Shown: positions 12,747-26,700, numbered from the stretch's first letter. The stretch is 64,000 bases of DNA from Carallia brachiata (GCA_021464245.1 JADCRB010000013.1:5086959-5150958); one strand, 5' to 3'. A program made the numbers and translations. The notes: generated by a model from the sequence alone, not told the origin.

Positions 12747-15700
12747 GAGAGAGTTATGGGGTATGAGAAAGAGGGCTTTGAAGTGACATTATGTGCTGGG
12801 GCGAAGATGTGCTTTGGCCTTCGGGTATTTTTCAATTTAAGAATTGATTGATTAGGGTTTAAGAGGAGGGTTTTAGAGAACACTGGTAGTGTATTGACTG
12901 AGGGAGGAGAAGGCAGGTGAAATGGGAAAATTAATGGGGTCATTGAGATTTTTAGTTCCTAATTTTTCCACTTTTGTTTTTAATAAAGTCATTATCTTTG
13001 TTTTTTTTTTAATCTCCATTTAGTTTTAGTCCTCAAGGTGAAATCTTTGTAAAATAATTCATTCCAGCCCAAATTACTTGACAAAAAAAAAAGAGCTTAT
13101 ATCTTCTATCTTTTTTTTTTTTTGGAATTCTTGTAGGGTTTGTTTGGCAAATTTCTACTAAAAAAGAAAAAGAAAAGAAAAAGAAAATCACTTTCAATTC
13201 ATTTTTTTTTATTCATTTTTTGATTATCCAAACAACTATTTTTAACCTTTTTTTCACAAATTATTATTTATTTTCTTTCTCACAATTTTTTTAATCATTA
13301 CTTTTTATCAATCATAACATTATCATTATTATACTATTTTATATTTATTTCTTTTCTATTCACTTTCTATTCAATTTCTCATTTTTCAACCTTATCCTTA
13401 CTCGTTGGGATAAGTGAAAGATTTATATAAATGGGATTTTGAATTGTAAACATTATACTTTTTTTTCTTTTCTATCAAATACAGGCTGGACCACAACATA
13501 TATCACTTCAAATTTTAAGTTTAGTGATTACTAAATTATATTTATGAGTTTGTTAAAAAAAATTTTAACACAGTAATATACCTTTTCTCTGTGCTATTTA
13601 AGTCCAAAAAATACATAAATATATCAATTACATTTGGATTTTGGACAGTCAACAATGAAAATTTTATGATCATCCTTACATGAAAAAGAGGCTTTCTTGC
13701 ACTTTGTAGAGGTTAGTTGAGGGCCTTGAGTGAGGCTGTGAAGGAGTGAAGTTCTTCTTAGCAATTTTCATGCCTCCAAAAAAAGATTGCTACATAACCA
13801 TGAACTGTAATTCAGTTGGTTATCACCCCACTTCCTCTCTCTTTGTATGGGCAATAGCTTCTTATCTCGGGACCTCCAAAAAAAAAAAAAAACGAAACAA
13901 AGATTGCTGCCGATGTTAATTTCAACGGATGCGCAATCTTTTATCATAAAAGGGCTCCTTTGAGAGTTGATAGTCAAAGTATTCGAGCAAAAGCCTGAGT
14001 GTTAAAATGGCTAAAAAAAATTCCTACGATATAGTCCTACATTCAAGGATGGATCTAGGATGATCGGGGCAATTGCCCCCCAACTCTTATTTGATATTAT
14101 ATATGCATGTTCTAAAATATGTATATAAAATATCATTTAGCTTAGCAGTAAGAGTTATTTTGCTCTGTTCATGTCCATGTAATGTTATTTTGCTCGGCGC
14201 ATTGGTCGTTTCCATACCTTTGTGGGTTTGCAAACCCAAAAATTTTCCTGCGTCTTTCATGCTCATTTTTATTCGGTCACCATATTCCTGACTAGGCCAC
14301 TTGAAACTTAAAAAGGCCAACAACAGGGACTTGCAATAATGGGGAAGAATATAGGTGTCGACTGTCGTCGTTTTGGCCTTGTAATTCTTCTAAGAGTCCC
14401 GTTACAGGGACAGGATCGGATTAACAAAGAAAGGAATGGGCTGACGTGATGAATGTAAGTCTCGTACAGGTCTCGCACACATTTTAATTTTATTTTTGAA
14501 AAAAACTTGTAATATGTATATAAGCGAGTAAAATGTGTAAATAATATGTTTTATACTAACATCATCTCGTCACTTTCCCATTAATACCCCAATAACGTCC
14601 ATCATATCATTAGATCAAATTTATTGTTTGCACATTTTATTTACTCATATGCACATCAGAAAATTTTCTTTTAAAAAAAAGGGTGTGTGGACCTGAGTAG
14701 TACTCACACCCACCACATCAACTCATCCCTCTCTCTGTTAATCCCATTCCGTCCCTGTAATAAGACTCATTTTTAAATAAAAGAATGTTGTCTTAAAAAA
14801 AAGAAACATAATTTTATTTCCCAGTAGATGTTCGATTTTTTTTTTTTTTTGGTCTAGTTTGAGAGGGGGTGAGATTTTTTTATGAGTGAGATTTTGATTT
14901 CGAACCTTAAATCTCACCTAAACTTTGAGTTTAGTGACTACTAGACTATACTTAATAGTCTATTTTAAATAGGTTTACATAATTGAATATGATTGAATTA
15001 GTTTTTGTCGATTGTTTAGAAATTAATTCCTTTACTGGATATTCTGGAATTAAAAAAAAATTATTTCAACTATGATTGAGAAAAATTATTATGTAGATCA
15101 TAATTAGTGTTTTCTAATATAATTAGGATTTCGATTTGAATTATAGTATCGCATATATAATATGCAATTATAAGATGTCATTCTATTGTAAATGACTATG
15201 GGCTCTAGTAATTTAGTTTTCCTTAAGAAATTTAAGGAAACTAGACGATCAGATTGGGATAACTGGAACATGGTTTTCAAAACAGTTTGCTTTCCCTCTT
15301 TTGATGTGAGCTTTTTGTCTTCATCTCATTGTTTAGATATAAATTTTCTATTTAAATCCTAATCTCTTGGTCAGAAATTCGTGTAGGCTGACCAAATTAA
15401 AGAGTGAAAAAAGATTTGGAAAAATTATTTTAGGAAAACTTCTTAGACACGCAATTGTGGAAGCACAATGAGTATATTGTATTTTAAACCGTTTGATCGT
15501 AAAAAATATATTAAATTTAAAAAATAAAAAAAAAAATAAATTATCAGATGTCATTAGATCAACTGTACACTTCCTGTATGTCTTATTGATTGTGTCCATG
15601 TAATTTTGCTAAAAATTTTTTATCCTAGACATTACTGAAGTTACGCCTTGGAATCCATGAGCGAGTAAAAAGGATAATGACTCTTGTGAAGCTCAAGGAT

Positions 15701-15908
15701 AAGATCACCCTTTTGGATGTTCTCAAGGAATGAATGGTTATATTGGAGTTTCCAGATATGGAATTTTCAATCTGCATTCAAATTTAGCAGCTAACAATAA
15801 CAGCCAACGTGAAGAAAAATGTACGTGTATTGTTGATTTCAATTGGGAAAGGTTTAAATCAAGAGTCGGGGGAATGCTTGAGAGTTGAGAAGTGTTGTTT
15901 AAGAAATA
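12747..15908. other. Intergenic, no gene seen
   Basis: AT-rich DNA with long T and A runs. About 13140-13420 has the look of a decayed MITE. Several stretches end in a recurring TTTAGTGACTACTAGACTATACTT motif (13500-13560, 14930-14960) also found elsewhere in the window. No splice-linked coding exons were found. Confidence 0.45.
14040..14112. mobile_element. Remnant related to the hAT MITE
   Basis: GGATGGATCTAGGATGATC followed by GGGGCAATTGCCCCCC and a TATTATATATGCATG stretch resembles one end of the element at 1210-1431 (AGGGGCGGAT end with GGGGCAGTTGCCC). No second terminus was found, so it is probably truncated. Confidence 0.35.
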
Positions 15909-18900
15909 ATGGCATTGGTTGTGAGAGGATTAATTAATGGAGGAATTCTGGTTTTCTCATATTTTCACTGGTCTTGTTTTTCTTCTGATGTGGGGCTTGC
16001 TCATATTTTCACTGGCATTGCATCATGTTTTCTGCTGGACTCCACAATGTAATCATCCAAAGCTTAGAGGGCAAGGGATCAATGGTCCTTAACCTTCAAT
16101 CCTGTTAGGAAACAGCCCAGAAATGAAGAGAATCACACTCCAAAATTCTGTATCTCCAAAAATTGGTGCAGATTGTTTTTCGACTGTGCTCCCGTATTTC
16201 AAGCTGTGGACCAAAACATACGGTAGATCCTTTTTTTCTATTTTCTTGCCACAACTTGATTTTAATTTTGAGCTTCACTAAGAAGACATTAGAAATAACT
16301 ATAGAGTAGTTATAGCAATGAATTTAGCGTCTAATAAATAATTAAAATTTTATTTTTTTTAAATAAAATTTTAAATGTATTTAATGTTATTTTAAATATA
16401 TTGAATATTACTTTAAATCTTAATTTAAAAAAAAAAACTCTTTTTCAAATTTTTTTTACTAAAATAATTTTCTTATTGTTTATAATTATTCTATAACTAT
16501 TTTATGCGTCCTTCTAATTTTTTTCTTCAATTTTTCTCATTTTGTATTTCGAAGGTTGCCACTTCAGCAAAGCACTTATGGGGTCCGTAGGATTTTTGTT
16601 TTTTTTTTTTTTACTCATCCTAAATTTGATGATCTATGTCATGTTCAATCTTAGAATTCTATACTTCTGTCGTCTGCCAAGCATTGATTCAAGTTAAAGT
16701 GTTTAATTTGTGACAGGTCGCAGGTACATGTTTTCACTAGCGGCATTACAGTTCTTGTATGTTGCTGACCCAGTCATGGTGAAGAAAATAAAACAGTTTA
16801 GAACTTTGGACATGGGGAAACCCACTTACCTGCAAAAAGAAACGGGAGCTTAACTCGGCAAAGGCCTTATTACAACCAATGGTTCTGTTTGGTCTCACCA
16901 AAGAAAGATTAAGTCATCAGCTTCAAGTGGACAAGATTAAGGTATTAAGTTCATGAATGGAGTTCAAGCTCCACATCTCCATTTTCCTATCTATTTTCGG
17001 ACCGTTAGCTAATACTCTTCATTCTCACAAACCTCATCACTTCTTTCTTAGGATTTAAATCTAAGTCCTCGAGGATAAAGATATAAGTTATTAACTAGTG
17101 AGATGTCTCTTGAAAAACTCTCGATATTAAGTCAGTGATTTAGAAATGATGACATGGAAATTTGTTGTGTGCAGGGCTTGTTGAAGCCAATAATGGAATA
17201 TGCTAGCACGCTGACTAAATCATGGAAAAGGATAATAGAAACAGAAGGCGGGATTGCAGATATCATGGTGGATAATCATGTTCGAAGCTTCACTTCTTAA
17301 GTAATCACAAAACTGATTTTTGGGCATGATCCTGACCAAGGACTAACAATAGTTTCAAAGTCTCAGGGTTAAGGCTGTCAGTTCAGTGACAACGCTTGGG
17401 ATTCCACTCTTGAGGCAAGTCTTTGTGTTCTGTTAAGACGCACTTAATGTTTGTTGTGTCTTTTCTTTTTTTATTATTATTAAAGAGACTTATTTGTTTT
17501 CAAAATCAGATCGGTCATGTAATTAAAAAATTTGTAGTTCAAAGTTTAACCAATTTAATTGGTAATTTGTACCAGTAGAGCATAATAAATATATATTTAT
17601 AAAAACAATTAAAAAAATGAATAATTATATATGATCTATTTTCCCAAAAATAATTTTTAATAGTTAAAATTCAAACCTTTTTAACAAAAAATTATAGAAA
17701 GATTTGGTTGGATACTAATTTTTTAGTTTTAATGGTTAAATTGAAAGTTTAGATCAAAATTAATATTAAATTGAAAAAATTAATTAATTTAGTACTTAAT
17801 TATAATTTAAATAAAATTTGAAATCAAATTATAATTTTTTATATTTGTCAATTTAGTTTAATTGGGTAACCAGACCAGTTTGTCTTGACTGGTTTTAACT
17901 AGTCTGGTTTAATAGAAGAAACCAATCACAAACTAAATAAAAAATCTACCTAGTCACCGGTTCAACTGGCTGGACTAGCCAAGTCTATCTAATTTTGACA
18001 ACACTGCTATTCACTAGACAAAAAGAATAAGTTTTCTCATTTTTATAAATTATACCATACCTGTTCTCATGTGGAATCTCAAATAGACGTACTTAATATT
18101 TGTTGATGACTGCCATGACATTTCATTACGTGCTCACACCAATTTGATCTGCCCTATGAATCAGATTTCTGCCCACCAAGGGAAATAGAGAGATGTGGAG
18201 ATTTGAAAAAGAGGTGCACGCAATGATAATGGATATAGCTAAGAGTCGTAGCAGTAGTAGTAGTAATGGAACTTCATACCAGGACTTGCTGCAGGCGGTC
18301 TTGGAAGGTTCCAAAAGCTGTCAGCGGCTTGGGCCATTAACAAGTGAAGAGTTTGTAGTTGACAATTGCAAGGACATCTTCCTTGCTGCCTCTGAGGTCA
18401 CTGCGTTAGCTGCAACATGGGGTTTAATGCTGCTGGCTTGCCATCCTGAATGGCAAATTCGTGCTCGTTCTGAGGCTCTGGAGGTTTGCCAGGGCCAATT
18501 CCCAGATTTTCGTATGCTTAACAAGATGAAAGTGGTAAGTGATTCATCAACTAAGAAGCACAGTTCATGTATATAGATTCACAATAGCACCTATGCATAT
18601 CCTGATTTTTTACATTCAGATTAGTGTCTTTAATACAACAATGCTGATAGTATTTATAATAAGACTGATAGTTTTTAAAATATAAATTAAAAATTATTTT
18701 TTTTAATGCAAATGTTATCGAGCAGTATTTTAAAAACTATCAAACTTATTTCATTTAAAATACTAATCAGAATATCAAAAATCAACATTCAAGCATTTTT
18801 TCATTTAGAATAATCCTCAAGTGGTTATTTTAGGTGGTTGCCGTTTTTTTTTTTCAATTCATAATAAAGATAACAAAATGTACAATTACAATTACTGAAT

Positions 18901-19844
18901 GTGCAACAAGCAGTCAAAAAATACAATAGTTCTTTGTTTCACATTTTGTAATGCGTTTTGCATATTTTGTTATCTTTATCGTACATTTTTTGTGTTTTTT
19001 TGATAAAGAACTTAAATTTTATCAAAAATAAAATTTTAAGCAAATTGATGGCATGCTTACATCAACATAGCGTGAATTTGTCTCAAATGTGGCAAGAAGC
19101 ATTCTTGGTCCACCTTTTCAAGCCCTTCATTCTCTCATATTGTCCTACACAATGGGGGAAAGGTTCTGGATGGCCATGATTTATTATTATTATTTTATTT
19201 TTTTATATTTTGATCTGATGGCCATGATTTAGAGTAAACTCCTCTACACCCATTGACACAGTTGATCTCTTAAAACGAATGAAACCCACAAATATTCGGA
19301 CGTCATTGTAGGTCTGCGTGGACCTGATCCATGCAAATATATTATCATGTACAACTGAGAAAGGAATTTCAAAACGCATTGAGTTTTGTGTTTTATTGCA
19401 TAATTTTGTCTTGCAGCTTAAAATGGTAATTCAAGAGGTGTTGAGGCTTTACTCAGCAGGGACTTTTGCATCAAGGCAAGCTTTGCAGGATGTGAGTCTT
19501 GGTGATCTCCAGGTGCCAAAAGGGGTTATCACTTGGATATGGATTGTAGCATTGCACAATGATCCTGAGCTGTGGGGACCTGATGTGAACGAATTCAATC
19601 CTGAAAGGTTTGTTAATAGCGTTTCTGGAGCGTGCAAATCACCTGAAGCCTATATACCTTTCGGTGTCGGGGCTCAAAATTGTCCTGGCCAGAACTTAGC
19701 CATCACAGAACTGTAAGGTCCTGTTTGCTCTGATTCTGTCAAGGTTCAAACTTGCCACCTCTCCCAGTTATCGTCACTCAGCCAAAATTTGGCTTGTTTT
19801 TGGAGGCTGAACACGGAGTAAATCTCCTCATTCAAAAGATTTGA
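15909..19844 (+). pseudogene. Cytochrome P450 (CYP714-like) pseudogene
   Basis: Exon relics: 15909-16222, 16717-16941, 17175-17414, 18165-18534, 19417-19844. The order of blocks follows CYP714, a clan 72 family of gibberellin-modifying P450s: PYFKLWTKTYG, TLDMGKPTYLQK, GLITTNGSVWSHQRKI, IADIMVDNHVRSF, FLPTKGNREMWRFEKEV, the I-helix region, the EVLR (ExxR) motif, FNPERF, and a heme loop PFGVGAQNCPGQN. It is dead: in-frame TAA at 16090-16092, 16851-16853 and 17298-17300, frame changes near the ends of exons 2 and 3, and an extra T after TEL at 19712 that breaks the C terminus. The I-helix reads AASEVTA instead of the usual AGHETTA, and the heme loop has Gln where Arg is expected. Exons 4 and 5 remain open. 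The third intron begins with GC (AG|GCAAGT). Confidence 0.85.
17500..17985. mobile_element. AT-rich MITE-like element in P450 intron
   Basis: It opens with TTTTCAAAATCAGATCGGTC and closes with a complementary end, AGTCTATCTAATTTTGACAAC, with inverted ACCGGTTCAACTGG-like blocks inside. The layout matches the elements at 39505-40433, 53288-53715 and 62005-62645. Borders are approximate and no target duplication was recognised. Confidence 0.5.
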
Positions 19845-20760
19845 TTGCTCATGCTTCCCAAACATATATGGTACAGAATTGTTATTTATATACATGTTTT
19901 AATTTCTTACACGTCAAAATCATTGCCATCAAGAGACGAAAACATGGATTTAGATGACTAATAAGGCAACGAGCCTGGGTGTATGTTGTCCAAAGGAGCA
20001 TGTAGAAAGCAATTCCATATACAATAATCCAATAATTTGTCAAATGCAATGAATTTTGTTTCATATTCAAGTGGGCGACTTGGATTAATGGCAATCATAT
20101 TTCCATTTGCGAGCCGAACAACCAAAAAACAACTTACTTTCCCATAAAAGATTTTCCTCAGTAGTATTTTCTGTAAACAAATTATTTTCCGACAAACAGA
20201 TAGGTCTCCAGTGTGCAAAAAACGATTAGTTGGTTGGGGCAGAGGACGATTGGCTTCAGTTAAGGGCTAGGCAAGTAAAGATGCTTTCCAACATAATTTC
20301 TTGCAAAAGATCAACCCAACACATTCACATCTTGAAAATGCAAATGCATGTTAAGATAACTGATTCATGTGTTCTCGTACAAATCCTTCTGCTCTTCGAA
20401 CCTAGTAATCAGCATTTGTGAGCATGGATCCTAACCATTAGCTGAAAACTCCTAAAAGCTCCGCCGTTACCCCATGTTGGCATGATGTTTCTATACAACT
20501 TAAAGTAATAACTTAGTTGCCCTGCACCTCGAGGATAATCAAAACTTATATTTCTTGCCTTTCAGTTGCAGATAGCTTCCCCACTTTCCACCAAAGAAGA
20601 GACTCCAGAAACTCTCACTCTTCAAACAAAGAAGAGATTCCAAAAGGTAACATTCCAAGAACCACAAGCACTAAAAGGCAACAAGCCTACACAATACTGA
20701 GAAAACAGGAAGTCCCTGATCGTCGTTGTGGAAGCCACACTGATTAACCTCAACTTTCGC
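19845..20760. other. Intergenic, between P450 relic and Ku70 3' end
   Basis: No coding exon supported. It probably contains the 3' untranslated region of the - strand Ku70 gene next to 20760; I could not place a poly-A signal with confidence. Confidence 0.4.
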
Positions 20761-23700
20761 TCATTTCCCCATGTGAGTTAATATTCTGCTAATCAAAGCT
20801 TCCTTTTTGCCACTTACAGGAAGGTTGTGTGCCGCTAAGTAATACTTCAACTCCACAACTGACAAGTCTTTCAACTGCAGAACAAAAAATTCAAAGCAAA
20901 TATAAAATTCATGTTTGAACACTTCAAATAAATAAGCAAGCACGACTTTGAATATCATTCTGGCTACACTTTTCTGGGCTGTGTTACTAAGAATGTACAA
21001 GCTACAATGAGTCCCAAATCTGGCGCATGTTCCTACCCAGCTGTGGCATAAATCAAAGAGCTCTGCTTAAATAGTTAGCTCTGTATTGTGGTTAACCTTT
21101 CCTACATAAAACCTTTCCTTCATTCTGAACAAACTAAGCCCAAAATTTTTTGGCCAATCAGAAGAACTGCAAGCACAAGGGATTTCTGATTTCTGAAATC
21201 AGTGAAGGCAGTTGTACTTGCTTTCGGTGAAGATGAGTTTGCATAACTTAATAAAAATAACATCATCACAAAACAAAGTGCACCTTTCCACTGTCAGCAA
21301 GGTCAGCCCAGTCGTAGTTTGCAGCCTCTTTAACTGCATTTTCAACAGCAGCTTTCCGCTTTTTGGAGGCCTCACTTGCTTTTCCATTGCCACAGTGTCA
21401 ACTTCCTCATCATATTTATCCCCATAGACAGAAAGCTTGAATTCCTCTATTGCCTTGGAAACTCCAGGTCTGTTGGAAATGTAAATGCAAAAATACACAT
21501 CAAGAAGTTAACATCTCAACAAAATTTCAATGAAAAAAAAGACAGGAAGATTGGTATATTGAGCAAAAAGGTTATAACTTTATGTTTGTCCTTACCTGGC
21601 CATACCTTCCTCATCAGGGAGCGTTTCATCAACAGTATCTGGCATCTCATCTCTTCTTCTAGAGCTAAGGCCTGCAACACTGCATAGTGTCTCTGCAAGG
21701 CTGCAAGAACAAACTTGCTATAGGCTATAAAAACGTATGAAACCTAAGAAAGCGTCATCAAGAAGAACAGAGCAATGCTGTACGAAGTCCCGGTTGGCAA
21801 GCAAGCAAGCAGGATCCATGACAATCACATTGATAATAGGGGTAATGAGGAAACAATAGGAAATACGGGAATTGGACAAGAAAACATATTAGTTGGCACA
21901 TGTCTTATATGAACCATACTAATCAATGCACAAAACAGCAGACCTGTAAATCAAAAGTTGGGCAGTTACTCCATTCATTTGATGTATAAAGCATGTTTCA
22001 TCCATATGGTGCCCAATGTAAGGATACTGCTGAAAAGATGATGAGATATTTTTTTCCTCATTTTTCTCGTTTAATTGGGATAGATAGAGGAATTTGCACG
22101 CACAAAGGCATTATAACTTAATAAATTCATTGCCATTGCACCAAGTGCAAATGCTTCTAATCAGGCTGCAATAGCGGTCACTTCACACTGGGGCCCACCA
22201 ATGGACAGTGCCTTTATAGCAAGTTCGACAAAAGTGGGGGCAAACAAACTGAAATCCAAACTCAATGGCATAACTGTTTTGATTATCTATTAGCCAGGTT
22301 CATCTCATCTAAAAGCCTCTTGACATTGAAATCCATCTCGAAGAGTGGGTATAACAATTGTTTGAGACAACTTACCAGGGTTGGCAAATTGGCAGACAGA
22401 AAAATCTTTTAAGTCAATACGTTTGATTAGAGCAGAAGCCTTTTTTATTTGTTCGTCAGTAGCTTTAGGCACCATAGCAACAGAATCTGAATGAAGCTGC
22501 AAAGAAATGACTGATGTTTAAAGCAAAGACGATAAAATCTACTTGAAATCAACTGTGGAATAGTTCTTGCCTCTTCAATTTGTCTGATATCATCAGAATA
22601 TGGAAGATAGATCATGTGCATGCCTGGTGGCTCCACTTGACCACCAGCACTAATAATTTCATCCTGTGAAATTTAGGAAAGTGAGTTTTAGCATAAATGG
22701 TCAAAGTTTGAAAGCCATGCACAAAAAAAAAAAAAAAAAAGAAATTGTGGTTTGCTGGCTAATTCATCTGCAACCCATAATTTCTCTCTCCTCATTATGT
22801 AATTTCAAAGCTTTGTTTGAAACAAATATGCTGTAGCACATTCAATGTTCACTAATAATTACAAGATGCCAAAGTATCCTCCAGTGCAAAGCACAACTAA
22901 AAATGATGTCCAATTAGAAATGCTCAATCAGCAAATGGCATTATCACAATACATTAAAGGACAGGGAGATGAGACTGCATTAATTTAATATAAATTGGTG
23001 ATTTTCTTGCTAAATGATGATAGATTACATTTGATACACAAGAACAAATACAAAGACGAAGTTTTCCATTCAAAAAGTCTTGATTGATCTCTCAGAAAAA
23101 AAAAATATATAGTTAAAGCATAATTATTTGCAGCCTTTCATGCCATGTAACCTTGATAACAATGTTATCATCTTTAACAAGTGGCCAATTAAAGGGACTC
23201 TTAAGTGAAATATGCCAATATTTTTCGTTTTTACTGCAATGACAACAACTGACAGCACAGATAGCATAACTATGCCCAATGATGTAGCAGCATCAAGAGT
23301 ATATGAAGAATGCTACATAGCAGGATCCCCCACCAGCAACCAGTCACAGCTAACAAAACATTGGTGGCACATCTATGTATGCAACAGAAAACAAACCACT
23401 GTTATTGAATCTACCAGGTCATATCATGGTGCAACAATAATTTATGCACAAACAAAAAATTTATCTTACTTGTGCAACAAGAGCGACCAATTGAGGTCGA
23501 GTTGAGCTGCCATAGAAAGCAACTGCAAAACTACAAAAGACAAATGATTAAGTGAATAAACATTATCTTTTATCCAAAAATTGTCACAAGAACGATGGAG
23601 TTATGTGACCAGAAAATTACTAGCATTCTTGATCAGAACCAAGGAACATGAATATAAAGCAAGGGCACGTAAACAGAAAGCACTAACCGTTTAAGCCGCA

Positions 23701-26700
23701 ACATAGATTTATGCAGAGCAACGAAAACGCGCGTGCTACCAATCACTTCCTGCAACAGATAACAATCACAATAATCACTTGTTACATGCTACAAAAGTCA
23801 AAAGTTTGAAAAATATGGAGACCACGTGATGAGATGGAAGTTGTCTAGTAGTAACTTGAGAATATCTTATAATTAATCCTATGCCATGGAACATCATAAT
23901 TTTCACTGCTAATATGTCACTAATAACTAACAATGACATCGATCCTAGCCGTAATTTGACAAAATGAACATCAAAAAAGGGGGACGAGGTTTAATAGTGT
24001 CTCTATTTTCCTTGATTTCTCTTATTTACCACTAATGCAAAGTGCGAAGTACATAACAAAAAAGATATATTAAGTTTCCATAAACGAATAACTCTAAATA
24101 AATATTAACAGCCTGTACAGAATAATTCTGCACCAGCCAACAAAATATAGCTCCTCATTTCCAGCAAGTATTCAACCCAATACATATGCAGATGGTCACA
24201 TCAACTTTGCAACATGACACCTCATAGCTGGGTAATCATTTGAACATAAGAAGATACTCGGCTTGAGGTCTTTAAATTAATGGATTTTTACCATTTCATG
24301 AATTTGAATTTGAATGGTAATTCCCCGTCCATATCATGGCAATAACAACAAGGGTGGCTAAATCATGGGAATTCAGAAATTTCTTTGTTTGGTTAGATTT
24401 TTTTTTCCCAGTTTCCTTTGCATTTTGATGAATTTTCAAATATATTCTAAAGTTTCCTCCACATTTTAACGAAAAATATATCCCTTAACACAATAAGCTT
24501 ACCTTTAAAAGGTAAAGGACAATATATTAAACTCATAGTGTGAAAATTCCCTTAGGAGGGATTTGGTAAAACCACATCCCTCATGCGATTTCAAATCCTT
24601 CATTCTTGAGGGATTTCAATGTCTTAGGAATGATCAAATGTCACTCCCTTTCTTTTTGACTATAACATACCAAATAGGGGAAATCATCATTAACAACAAC
24701 AACAAAGCCTTAATCCCAAATTCAATTGGGGAAATAAGGGAACTCATCAAATCCATGGAAATTATGAAATCTATCATCCCAGAATCCTCAATACCAAATG
24801 AGCTCATAAGGAAAATTTCTCATATACAAGGATGCAAAAGTACCTACACGTAAATGCAATTATTCATTTTCAAGCATTCAAACCCATCTGTAAATTAAAA
24901 CAAGATGCTGAAAAGCCCACACACCTTATTAGGGAGAGACTATATTTATATTACTAGTCTATCACTTTAGATATCTACATAACCGATATGGGACAACTAT
25001 TTACATAGAAACACACACACACCAATATTCTTTAACACCATCTCAACAAAATGTCCTCTGAGGTACACCCCATTGGTTAAGAGTCTGGACATTTATCTTA
25101 AGGGTCTCAAGTTTGAATCCACCTAGGAGAGGTGTGGGATTCAAGGGAAAGGAGAGATCAATCTCTTGTTGTGCAACTCATGACCCCATAGGCCTCATGA
25201 TACATCATAAAAACCTACCTTCTAAACCAAAACTAGGAAGAACTGTATTCACCAGAATTCGTTCCTCATGTTTATTAATATGAGACAGAATCTCAAGAAA
25301 AGAAAAACAGAGAGAGAGAGAGAGAGGGGGGGGGGGGGGGGACAGCAACCCCAAAAAAACAAACAATGTTTCAGGTTTAATGCTCTGTGATGTTCTATGA
25401 CTACAAATTACGATGTAAAGCATAGCAGAAATCACACATCAAATATAATTACCACATTATGCCAAATCTATTAAACCATCAGCAATGCAATGAACATTTT
25501 CATCTAGGATGATAGTAAATTACCAATACTTGATATTCTTTTTGCAAGCAATTTTGAAAGTTAATGAGACAAAGATCTGCTGAAAAATGGAAAAATGAAG
25601 ACAGCAGCATATAAACTCAATTTACAAAAATCACTCTCAGCAAAGCCCCTCTACTTTCTTCATGCAGTTCCAGCCAATAGTCACCATTTTACCCCAAGCA
25701 CCATTAGCGTCTAATCATCACCAAATTTGTCTCAATTTCTTTGCTCACTTACATTGCTCATTCTCCTGCTCTGTGGTCCTCAATTGATATCTAACCACAC
25801 AAGTATGTTAACACTAGCCAATAGAATTTGGCTCCAACATTGCAGCCTTCAAGCAATGCCCGACAACCACTTTGCTTTCATGCGAAGAAAAGAGCTTTGT
25901 CTTGCATAAGCAAATGGAGCATTCCGGTGGTCAAGCAGAAGCCATGTCCTTCCATAAGAAGAAAGTGGCCTTTGATAAAATGCTAGCCTAAGCAGAAAGA
26001 GTTGGCTTAGGGATTTTTTGAGCAAGCTTCAATAGTCAATTTGTATAGAGCCCATTGAGAAGAAATTAAATAGTAGTGCAGGAACCATTCACATAACTCA
26101 AGCCAACCAATCATGCCAGATACATTTAAGAATTAGGTTTCTCCACATCTTCGCCACAAGAGCAGCCAAGATATTACAACCACATCTTTATTACTTCGTT
26201 CTACTACTATACCACTGACCAAAACATTCTCCAAAGACTTCAATGACTGCTAAAAGCTGGCATCTTCCATGAAAATCATTATAAACATTAATCACATCCC
26301 TTTTCACAAGTCTTTAATCCCAAATAACAATTTGAAATCAGAACCTCATCTCTACTACAAGTCTCCAAGAGGCCATCTAACTCCATGCCTTCCAAGGAGG
26401 CAGGTTATCAAGACTCCAAATTAATAGCTGAATAGAAATCACAAATGACCTCTTTCATCTCAAGTCCTTCAAAATTAACCAAATAGTCTGTTGAGTGTGT
26501 GGGTGTGTTAGTGGGCCTGGCCCATTTGGTTTCTTAGATCTCTTATGTCTTTCTCTTTGTATGATGTAGAAACTCTAGATGTATATAAATAGACATATAG
26601 AAAGTTGATTCCTCAGTTTTTTGAGGAACGCTTTGTCTCAAAGGTTTTTCTTTCTTTTCTCTTTTTTCCACAGTCTGCACCTACCTTATAATTTTGATAT

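Noticed and set aside
25600..26470. Retrotransposon coding remnant in Ku70 intron 12
   Set aside because: Some - strand stretches looked reverse-transcriptase-like, but no motif survived reading in any frame.
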